Below, piece by piece: positions 25,401-31,225 of a DNA stretch of 34,517 nucleotides. Both the position numbers and the translations under genes were made by a program. The DNA is from an uncultured Muribaculaceae bacterium. GTDB taxonomy: Bacteria; Bacteroidota; Bacteroidia; Bacteroidales; Muribaculaceae. Position 1 is the first letter of the stretch. Each line of letters begins with the position of its first letter. Under the pieces are notes generated by a model. The model made no database searches and was not told where the DNA came from. It saw nothing but the letters and a program-made list of their open reading frames with translations. The stretch is from contig CAJTXU010000025.1 in NCBI GenBank assembly GCA_910584125.1, positions 1 through 34,517 of the forward strand, in the 5' to 3' direction.

Positions 25401-25817
25401 GCGTTCAGCGGCGCATGGCCCGGCAAGAACCTCACCGAGACCGTGACCTCCAACGGCCGTACGCTCTACCGCTTCAGCTTCAAGTATGAAGATGAGATGT
25501 CGAATCCGATGATCATCTTCCACGACAAGGGCAACGGCAAGACGGGCGACCTCGAGTTCCACAACGGCGGCATCTACAACAACCAGGGTTTCACGGGCGA
25601 GTACTACACCGCCTCCATCACGGGTGCCTCCATGTTCTCCGGCGTGAAGGTCTGGGCCGAGGGCGGACGTCTCGGCGTCTACTCCGAGCATGAGTGCGAG
25701 CTACAGGCCGTCAGGATCGACGGTTCCGTGACGGTGATCCCCGTGGCGCAGGGCTACAACTACTACGACCTCGACAAGGGCTTCTACATCGTGGCCGGCG
25801 TCAAGGTGGTGCTCTGA
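22425..25817 (+). CDS. Secreted GH13 alpha-amylase with starch-binding modules
   Basis: An 1130-residue secreted enzyme that should hydrolyse alpha-1,4-glucan bonds in starch or glycogen. The signal peptide is MKRISRFMAVCGLAAAAVTAQA. The GH13 domain shows DVVLQHT (region I), GVDAFRIDTSGH with nucleophile D284, FGEVC with acid/base E324, and VYVDSHD with H455 and D456. After the catalytic part there are two modules rich in Trp, Gly and Pro that end in AWPGK (about 790-870 and 965-1060), like CBM26-type starch-binding modules. Between them lies a chitobiase-C-terminal-like module (PVIKATPGSGYSFTQSVTVTLS). The end (about 1075-1130, GFYIVAGVKVVL) resembles a T9SS sorting domain. No susC/susD pair is adjacent, so it is not part of a classical polysaccharide-utilisation locus. 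Confidence 0.92.
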   Translation: MKRISRFMAVCGLAAAAVTAQAATFKGDRTDFRDETIYFAMTTRFYDGDPKNNVCTWDKQEKQIADNDPGWRGDFAGLIEKLDYIKALGFTAIWITPVVQNGSGIDYHGYHAMDLSSVDLRYESRTEWGSEKDVKFQDLIDAAHAKGLKIVLDVVLQHTGNFGEVNLNPLFTRNQNIRNQASIEHCMIPDSERLGGKSYWDLPNSGSTTQYSVRWKYFKNPVYEPNNYYHHYGTGWNWDAPTRWWGQIAGDCVDLNTENDHVAQYVVDCYGEFIKMGVDAFRIDTSGHISPLTFNKQFIPQFIALGEQYKSKRLNEAPFYMFGEVCQRFQGSVVYRGQPNLSSYFYTWKSDQALIDEFDGDPEWWRQQVLPEGHDTPVGPMAVCEKDTKDKPRSNNAWMLNGAWHEPDYSQASGFNVIDFPVHYSFSSVSSIQGLFSQDNYYNDATYNVVYVDSHDYSPGPNDGSRFNGGTAQWAENLSWMFTFRGIPCLYYGSEVEFQAGNVIDDGMGTALSKTGRAYYGHYLEGEVNASDFAQFTASGQVASTLKGDLAHHIQQLNKIRAAVPALRKGQYTFDDCEANGGWAFKRAYKESYALVAVNGGATFSNVPAGTYTDIVTGETYQGGGSITVDAPKTQGQLRVLVKDWTGGKVVEDGMYIYASSPVPQGGKPTATDPGASFYYTKADAIDESVGMTFDPYGGAFKTETLTVSASLTPGATTGSFKVGNQQAVTLSKGETKQFTVGAGMNYGESVTVTWTATGAEGTETGKVTYKKVDPNAVITVYVNAPAGSNMYAWGTDGSGSEVKPCGAWPGKSVTTMESVEAEGETYYYMTFADMESVNVIFNNNGAQTDNITGITEDVYYKYDGGSNATKVDVTPGPKAPVIKATPGSGYSFTQSVTVTLSVSGADDVYYTLNGQPASASSTRYTGPITLTETATINAYARNDVGETRAAFTYTKSAAPVGGQKNAYFDNSNSNWSTVNAYCWDDNHQEANAFSGAWPGKNLTETVTSNGRTLYRFSFKYEDEMSNPMIIFHDKGNGKTGDLEFHNGGIYNNQGFTGEYYTASITGASMFSGVKVWAEGGRLGVYSEHECELQAVRIDGSVTVIPVAQGYNYYDLDKGFYIVAGVKVVL

Positions 25818-25846
25818 CACGAAACGACAACCCCATGATATGGAAG

Positions 25847-25874
25847 AGGGGCGGAATCAGCAGATTCCGCCCCT
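25847..25874 (+). terminator. Rho-independent terminator of the amylase gene
   Basis: AGGGGCGGAATC (25847-25858) pairs perfectly with GATTCCGCCCCT (25863-25874) around a 4-base loop, followed by TTAATTT. It lies 29 bases after the stop codon. Confidence 0.9.
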
Positions 25875-25902
25875 TTAATTTCATCGTTTCAGAAATTTTT
25901 AT

Positions 25903-25910
25903 TAAATTTG
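25903..25910 (+). promoter_or_regulatory. -7 box of hpt-adk
   Basis: TAAATTTG is an exact TAnnTTTG match, 21 bases before the hpt ATG. The preceding amylase terminator makes an independent promoter here likely. Confidence 0.6.
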
Positions 25911-25931
25911 CGAAATATCTAACTTTTCGAA

Positions 25932-26477
25932 ATGGACAACAAAGTGACTGTCGACGGCCTTACATTCGTGCCGTACATTACCCGCGACAAGATAGACCGC
26001 GAGGTGAAAAGGGTGGCTTCCGAACTGCGAGCAGATCTCAAGGGCGCGAGTCCGCTGTTTCTCTGCGTGCTCAACGGAGCCTTCATGTTCGCCGCCGATC
26101 TCGTCAGGGAAGTCGGAATCAACGACGCCCACATCAATTTCGTGAAATATTCAAGCTACGAGGGGACCTCGACCACAGGCAAGGTCAAGGAAATCATGGG
26201 CCTCACCGAGGACATCGAGGGCATGGACGTGGTGGTGGTCGAGGACATCGTCGACACCGGCCTCACGGCCTCGATGATGGTGGCCGACCTCAAGAAGCGC
26301 AACCCGCGCTCCATCCGGTTCGTCACCCTGCTCCACAAGCCCGAGAGCTCCAAGACGGGCTTCCAGCCCGACTACGTGGCTTTCTCCATCCCCCCAAGGT
26401 TCATCATCGGATACGGCCTCGACCTCGACGGCAAGGCCCGCAACCTGCGCGACATCTATGTCATCGATGAGGACTGA
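25932..26477 (+). CDS. hpt: Hypoxanthine phosphoribosyltransferase
   Basis: A 181-residue purine-salvage enzyme forming IMP (and probably GMP) from the free base and PRPP. The PRPP-binding motif VVVEDIVDTGLT is at 101-112. The N-terminal LCVLNGAFMFAADL loop and the C-terminal GYGLDLDGKARNL segment are typical of the HPRT family. It is the first gene of hpt-adk, 29 bases before adk. Confidence 0.96.
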   Translation: MDNKVTVDGLTFVPYITRDKIDREVKRVASELRADLKGASPLFLCVLNGAFMFAADLVREVGINDAHINFVKYSSYEGTSTTGKVKEIMGLTEDIEGMDVVVVEDIVDTGLTASMMVADLKKRNPRSIRFVTLLHKPESSKTGFQPDYVAFSIPPRFIIGYGLDLDGKARNLRDIYVIDED

Positions 26478-26506
26478 TCTCCAAAGGTTTTTCACAGCTT
26501 TAAGAA

Positions 26507-27100
26507 ATGCTCAACATAGTATTATTCGGCGCCCCCGGCAGCGGTAAGGGCACCCAGAGCGCCAAACTCATTGACAATTACGGCTTATACCACATCTCGA
26601 CGGGCGAACTGCTGCGCGACCACATCGCGCGCGGCACCGAACTCGGCCGCACCGCCGACAAGTACATCTCGCAGGGCCAGCTCATCCCCGACGACCTGAT
26701 GATCCGCATCCTCGACGACGTCCTCGACCGCGAGGCCGCCGGCAAGGAGGGCGTCGTGTTCGACGGCTTCCCCCGCACAATCCCCCAGGCCGAGGCCCTC
26801 ACCGGGCTGCTGCGCAAGCGCGGCTCCGACCTGCACGCCGTCATCGGACTCGAAGTGCCCGAGGACGAGCTCGTGCAGCGTATGCTGGCCCGCGGCCGCG
26901 AGACGGGCCGCGCCGACGACAACGCCGAGACCATCAAGAACCGCCTCGACGTCTACCACAAGCAGACAATGCCTCTCAGGGACTATTACACCAAGGCGGG
27001 CAAGTATCACGGTGTCAACGGCAGCGGAATCGTCGACGAGATCTTCCGCGACATCGCCGACCGCCTCGAGAAGCACGTCGGCGTCAGGCCCAAGAAGTAA
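26507..27100 (+). CDS. adk: Adenylate kinase
   Basis: Interconverts ATP + AMP and 2 ADP in the cytoplasm. It has 197 residues, with P-loop GAPGSGKGT at 8-16, the AMP-site motif DGFPRT, and LARGRETGRADDNAETIKNRL. The LID is the short form without zinc-binding cysteines, as usual in Bacteroidetes. It is co-transcribed with hpt. In many Bacteroidales obg follows adk; here two hairpins and a porE-like gene follow instead. Confidence 0.97.
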   Translation: MLNIVLFGAPGSGKGTQSAKLIDNYGLYHISTGELLRDHIARGTELGRTADKYISQGQLIPDDLMIRILDDVLDREAAGKEGVVFDGFPRTIPQAEALTGLLRKRGSDLHAVIGLEVPEDELVQRMLARGRETGRADDNAETIKNRLDVYHKQTMPLRDYYTKAGKYHGVNGSGIVDEIFRDIADRLEKHVGVRPKK

Positions 27101-27159
27101 CTCCGGATTGCATAAGTCCGGCATCCTTAATCGCCGATGTTCTGGATTAGGTCGCGTGG

Positions 27160-27178
27160 CGAAAGCCTGCGGCTTTCG
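27160..27178 (+). terminator. First stem-loop after adk
   Basis: CGAAAGCC (27160-27167) pairs with GGCTTTCG (27171-27178) around TGC, followed by TAAAATAAA. It is five bases upstream of a second, stronger stem. Confidence 0.5.
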
Positions 27179-27182
27179 TAAA

Positions 27183-27208
27183 ATAAACGCCCCGTCAGGG
27201 GCGTTTAT
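27183..27208 (+). terminator. Terminator-like stem abutting the porE start codon
   Basis: ATAAACGCCCC (27183-27193) pairs perfectly with GGGGCGTTTAT (27198-27208), loop GTCA, then CTTTT and the ATG at 27214. It has the form of an intrinsic terminator for hpt-adk, yet only five bases separate it from the start codon of the next gene. No promoter is visible between them. Confidence 0.8.
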
Positions 27209-27213
27209 CTTTT

Positions 27214-29196
27214 ATGGACTTCAGGAAATTTCTGCATATCTGCGCCCTCTGCGTCTGCGCCCTGACGCTCGCCGGCTGCAAGACCCCGAAACTCGCCACG
27301 GCCAACGAGCAGTTCGCCCGCGGCGAATATTTCGACGCCTCCAAGACCTACCGCGCCGTCTACAACAAACTCAATCCGCGCGAAGACCGCGAGCTCCGTG
27401 GCGAGGTGGCCTTCCAGCTCGCCACGTGCTACCGCAAGCTAAACATGGCCGCCCGTGCCTCGGCCGCTTACCAGAACGCCCTGCGTTACGAGTATCCCGA
27501 CTCGATGGCCTACTTCTATCTGGGCCGCTCGCTCCAGATGGAGGGCAAGTATCAGCCCGCCATAGACGCCTACACTGAGTTCCTGCGCCTTTCGCCCGGC
27601 GACGCGCTGGCCCGCGAGGGCATCCGCGGATGCCAGGCCGCCATACGCGCGAAGTCCGCCAAGAAGTCGCGCTACAAGGTCTCGGCCGCCAAGATCTTCA
27701 ACTCCCGCCGCGCCGATTTCGCCCCCATGTTCCTCGACAAGTCCTGCAACACCCTCTACTTCACCTCCAGCAACGAGAAGGCCACCGGCAACGACAAGTC
27801 GGAGATCACCGGCATGAAGCGCAGCGACATCTTCTATTCCACCAAGGACGAGAAGGGCAACTGGCAGCGCCCCGAGCCGGCCCAGGGCGAGCTCAACACC
27901 GCCTTCGACGAGGGCGTCGTAAGCTTCTCGCCCGACGGCCAGACGATGTATCTCACCGTGGCCCGACGCGCCCTCGACGCCAACACCAGCGTCGAGATCT
28001 ACACCTCCCGCCGCAGCGACGCCACCTGGAGCGCCCCCCAGAAGTTCGAGATCACCGCCGACACCCTCTCGGCCGTAGGCCATCCCGCCGTCTCGCCCGA
28101 CGGCCGCTATCTCTACTTCTCGTCCGACATGCCCGGCGGTTACGGCGGCAAGGACATCTGGCGCATCAACCTCAACGAGCGCGTCGGCTCGCTCGAGAAT
28201 CTCGGCGAGCAGATCAACACCTCGGGCGACGAGATGTTCCCCTACGTCCGCACCGACTCGCTGCTGTACTTCTCGAGCGACGGCCATCCCGGCTTCGGCG
28301 GCCTCGACATATTCACCGCCCGCCTCAACTCCACCGGCGACCGCTGGAGCGTCGAGAACCTCGGGCTGCCCATGAACAGCCAGGGCGACGACTTCGGCAT
28401 AACCTTCGGCGAGGGCGAGTCGGGCTTCTTCAGCTCCAACCGTGGAGACGCCCGCGGATACGACCACATCTACAGTTTCGTCAAGCCCGACATCAAGGTC
28501 ACCATCTCGGGCATGGTGCTCGACAAGGACGAGGAACCGGTGCCCGGCGCCGTGATACGCATCGTGGGCGACGACGGCTCCAACCAGAAGGAGGTGGCGC
28601 GCGACGACGGCTCGTTCCGCTTCAACCTGCAGCGCGGCGTGAAATACGTGATGCTCGCCGGAGCCAAGGGCTACCTCAACGTCAAGCAGGAATTCGAGTC
28701 CGACTCCGAGGAGGAGGATGCCGACTACGGCATCGACTTCATACTCGCAGCCGTCCACAAGCCCCAGGTGGTGGAGAACATCTTCTACGACTTCGACCGC
28801 GCCTCGCTGCGTCCCGAGTCGAAGGCCGCCCTCGACGAGATGGCCCAGATGCTGCGCGACAACCCCAACGTCACCATCGAGATGGGTTCGCACACCGACC
28901 GCGTCGGCACCGACGAGTATAACGAAGGGCTCTCGGACCGCCGCGCCAAGAGCGTGGTCGACTACCTGGTGGCGGCGGGCATCGCCCCCGACCGCCTCAC
29001 ATGGAAAGGCTACGGCGAGACCGTACCTAAGACCGTGACGCCGCGCATCAACCGCGAGTACCCGCAGTTCGAGGTCGGCACCGTTCTGACCGAAGAATAC
29101 ATAGAGACGCTGAGCGACGAAGACCGCGAGGCCGCCGACCAGATCAACCGCCGCACCGAGTTCCAGGTCACCAGCATCGACTACGACGACTTCTGA
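27214..29196 (+). CDS. porE: PorE-like T9SS lipoprotein (TPR, beta-propeller, CRD, OmpA)
   Basis: A 660-residue outer-membrane lipoprotein with the domain order of PorE, the T9SS component thought to anchor the system to peptidoglycan. A lipoprotein signal has the lipobox LAGC with C22. TPR-type helices span about 30-150. A WD40/PD40 propeller covers about 165-425, with repeats such as SPDGRYLYFSSDMPGGYGGKDIW. A carboxypeptidase-regulatory-like domain is at about 428-520 (ISGMVLDKDEEPVPGAVIRI). The OmpA-type peptidoglycan-binding domain is at about 525-625 (SHTDRVGTDEYNEGLSDRRAKSVVDYL). The known PorE has about the same length. A terminator-like stem lies right before the start, so expression control is unclear. 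Other OmpA-propeller lipoproteins exist in Bacteroidetes, so PorE is likely but not certain. Confidence 0.8.
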   Translation: MDFRKFLHICALCVCALTLAGCKTPKLATANEQFARGEYFDASKTYRAVYNKLNPREDRELRGEVAFQLATCYRKLNMAARASAAYQNALRYEYPDSMAYFYLGRSLQMEGKYQPAIDAYTEFLRLSPGDALAREGIRGCQAAIRAKSAKKSRYKVSAAKIFNSRRADFAPMFLDKSCNTLYFTSSNEKATGNDKSEITGMKRSDIFYSTKDEKGNWQRPEPAQGELNTAFDEGVVSFSPDGQTMYLTVARRALDANTSVEIYTSRRSDATWSAPQKFEITADTLSAVGHPAVSPDGRYLYFSSDMPGGYGGKDIWRINLNERVGSLENLGEQINTSGDEMFPYVRTDSLLYFSSDGHPGFGGLDIFTARLNSTGDRWSVENLGLPMNSQGDDFGITFGEGESGFFSSNRGDARGYDHIYSFVKPDIKVTISGMVLDKDEEPVPGAVIRIVGDDGSNQKEVARDDGSFRFNLQRGVKYVMLAGAKGYLNVKQEFESDSEEEDADYGIDFILAAVHKPQVVENIFYDFDRASLRPESKAALDEMAQMLRDNPNVTIEMGSHTDRVGTDEYNEGLSDRRAKSVVDYLVAAGIAPDRLTWKGYGETVPKTVTPRINREYPQFEVGTVLTEEYIETLSDEDREAADQINRRTEFQVTSIDYDDF

Positions 29197-29202
29197 CTCC
29201 CC

Positions 29203-29240
29203 CCTAAGCGGAGCTCCTAAGCGGAGCCCCTAAGCGGAGC
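29203..29240 (+). repeat. Three tandem copies of a 13-bp unit
   Basis: CCTAAGCGGAGC occurs at 29203, 29216 and 29229 with one spacer base between copies, i.e. period 13. It begins five bases past the porE stop codon and is non-coding. Confidence 0.9.
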
Positions 29241-29275
29241 CATTTTGGTCTGGCTTGAGCTTCAGCGAAAGAAAA

Positions 29276-29314
29276 GAATGCGCAAGAAAAATCTCCGATT
29301 TTTCTTGCGCATTC
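29276..29314. promoter_or_regulatory. Perfect 18-bp inverted repeat overlapping a promoter
   Basis: GAATGCGCAAGAAAAATC (29276-29293) is the exact reverse complement of 29297-29314, loop TCC. The right arm contains the TTG (29305-29307) that serves as the -33 element of the next promoter. It may terminate porE transcription, act as an operator, or both. There is no U-run after it on the plus strand. Confidence 0.8.
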
Positions 29315-29335
29315 CGTTCCAAAAAACTATCTTTG
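29305..29335 (+). promoter_or_regulatory. Promoter of the Gate-domain gene
   Basis: TTG at 29305-29307, a 20-base spacer, then TATCTTTG at 29328-29335: a canonical Bacteroidetes promoter. The ATG is 49 bases downstream of the -7 box. Confidence 0.75.
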
Positions 29336-29384
29336 TGCCATATTCCGCCCCCTCGGGCGGCCTAACCTAAGATCTATACCTTAT

Positions 29385-30578
29385 ATGGCACCCCTTGTCA
29401 AGGCGTTGGCGCGCACGCGCCAGCGCGAAAAGAAACAGAAATCCGCCCTCTCCCAATGGTCGGGCGTCATCTGCCTCGCCGTCGTGCTGGGCCTCTTCTA
29501 TTACCTCGGCCGGCAGATGGGCATGGCCAACATGCTCAACACGCTGATGCACACCGCCCACGACCTGTTGCTCAACACGGTCTTCTACCTCATGGGCATA
29601 TGCGTGCTCACCGGCGCCATCGGCCGCCTCTTCGTCGAGTTCGGCGTCGTCAGGTTGCTCGAGCGCATCCTGCGCCCGCTGATGCGCCCGCTCTTCAACC
29701 TCCCCGGCGTCGCCTCGCTCGGAGCCGTCATGACATTCCTCAGCGACAACCCCGCCATCATCTCCCTGGCCGCCGACAAGCGGTTCAGCTCATACTTCAA
29801 GAAGTTCCAATACATCTCGCTCACCAACTTCGGCACAGCCTTCGGCATGGGCCTCCTCGTGATGGTCTTCATGGTAGGGCAGGGATTCTACTGGCAGCCG
29901 CTGGTGGGATTCTTCGGCGCCTTCTGCGGCTGCGTGGTCTCAACGCGCCTCATGCAGTATTTCGTGCTGCGCCAGTATCCTAATTTCGCCGCCGAGGCAG
30001 TCGTGGCCGAAAACGAGGAGATCAAGGCCGAGGAGAAGGATTCGGGACAGTCCACCTTCATCCGCATACTCAACTCGCTGCTCGACGGCGGCCGCACCGG
30101 CGTCGACGTGGGTCTGGCCATCATCCCCGGCGTGCTGATCATCTCGACGTTCGTGATGGTGCTCACGTTCGGCCCCTCGGCCGACGGAGCCTACACCGGC
30201 GCGGCCTACGAGGGCGTTGCCCTGCTGCCCTTCCTGGCCGGAAAGGTCAACTTCATCTTCGAGTGGCTGTTCGGCTTCACCGACCCGCATCTGGTGGCGT
30301 TCCCCATCACGGCGCTCGGCGCCGTGGGCGCCGCCCTCGGCCTCGTGCCCAACTTCATCTCGCAGGGATGGGTCGACGGCAACGCGATCGCCGTCTTCAC
30401 CGCCATCGGCATGTGCTGGAGCGGCTATCTCAGCACCCACACCGCCATGCTCGACTCGCTCGGATACCGCCATCTCACCCCGAAGGCGATCCTGGCGCAT
30501 ACCATCGGCGGAATCGTGGCCGCCATCACGGCCCACCTCGTCTACTCGGCCATAATGTACTTGCTGCCCGTCCAGTGA
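29385..30578 (+). CDS. Gate (nucleoside-recognition) domain inner-membrane protein
   Basis: A 397-residue polytopic membrane protein with two Gate-type halves. The first half has hydrophobic segments at about 25-45, 62-85, 105-125 and 145-185. A charged cytoplasmic or periplasmic linker lies at about 200-230 (AENEEIKAEEKDSGQ). The second half (about 238-395) again has several segments, including VGLAIIPGVLIISTFVMVLTFG and AFPITALGAVGAALGLVP. The layout suits the SpmA/SpmB-like or CD0519/CD1768-type family of nucleoside-recognition proteins. The substrate is unknown; spore maturation is irrelevant in this non-sporing lineage. Its 3' end overlaps the convergent DUF3256 gene by 37 bases. Confidence 0.75.
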   Translation: MAPLVKALARTRQREKKQKSALSQWSGVICLAVVLGLFYYLGRQMGMANMLNTLMHTAHDLLLNTVFYLMGICVLTGAIGRLFVEFGVVRLLERILRPLMRPLFNLPGVASLGAVMTFLSDNPAIISLAADKRFSSYFKKFQYISLTNFGTAFGMGLLVMVFMVGQGFYWQPLVGFFGAFCGCVVSTRLMQYFVLRQYPNFAAEAVVAENEEIKAEEKDSGQSTFIRILNSLLDGGRTGVDVGLAIIPGVLIISTFVMVLTFGPSADGAYTGAAYEGVALLPFLAGKVNFIFEWLFGFTDPHLVAFPITALGAVGAALGLVPNFISQGWVDGNAIAVFTAIGMCWSGYLSTHTAMLDSLGYRHLTPKAILAHTIGGIVAAITAHLVYSAIMYLLPVQ

Positions 30579-31225
30579 TAGACGCGGTCGCGCCGCAGGT
30601 AGGGAGTGATCTTCTCCAGGTCCTCGCGCCCCATGTATTTCCCGACGGTCAGCCGCGCCTTCAGGTCGGTGCCGTCGGGGCTCAACGTGTATTCCACCGT
30701 CGGAAAGGGAACGAGCGAGAGAAGCTCCTTGCGCAGCTTGTGGTCCACCCCCTTGAAGTCGAAGAAGTCCTCGCTGCTCGGGGTCTTGATGAATCGGTCG
30801 CGTTTCAGCTCGTTCATCTCGGCGTCATAGAAGCGGATCTCGCTGTCGGCAGCCTGCAGTGAGTCGCCGATGGTGTAGACCGTCGCCGCGATGCGCCCCT
30901 TGCGCGTGGGCAGCATGCGGATGGTCAGCGTCGTGACGGGCGTCACCTGCACCTTGAGCCAGTCGTCGGTGACAGGCCGGCATAGGTGCGAGAAGCCCTC
31001 CATGGTGTTGGCGATGTCGGCGATGCTGTCTATCTTCCAGTATTCGAGCATGTCGAGGCGCATCGAGCGCGTCAGCAGGTCGAGCGTCTGCGCCGGCATG
31101 GCCACGAACGCGTCCGACGCCGTGACGGTGTCTGTCAGGGCGTGGGAGGGGGTGGCCGACGCGGCGGGGAGGGCCGCCGAGGCGAGCAGGGCCGCCGACG
31201 CGGCGATGATGATGAGCGTTTTCAT
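30542..31225 (-). CDS. DUF3256 family secreted protein
   Basis: A 227-residue exported protein of unknown function. The signal peptide is MKTLIIIAASAALLASAALPAASA. The body carries features I associate with DUF3256: an early AFVAMPAQTLDLLTRSMRLDMLEYW segment, a central TTLTIRMLPTRKGRIAATVYTIGDSLQAADSEIRFYDAEMNEL segment, and a C-terminal beta-rich region. DUF3256 is essentially confined to Bacteroidales. Its start overlaps the helicase stop as ATGA, so it is translated from the helicase transcript. Its stop lies inside the convergent Gate-domain gene. Confidence 0.8.
   Translation of the reverse strand: MKTLIIIAASAALLASAALPAASATPSHALTDTVTASDAFVAMPAQTLDLLTRSMRLDMLEYWKIDSIADIANTMEGFSHLCRPVTDDWLKVQVTPVTTLTIRMLPTRKGRIAATVYTIGDSLQAADSEIRFYDAEMNELKRDRFIKTPSSEDFFDFKGVDHKLRKELLSLVPFPTVEYTLSPDGTDLKARLTVGKYMGREDLEKITPYLRRDRVYHWTGSKYIMAE

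Noticed and set aside
22425..27100. Polysaccharide-utilisation locus around the amylase
   Set aside because: No susC/susD-like or regulator gene is adjacent; hpt and adk follow after a terminator.
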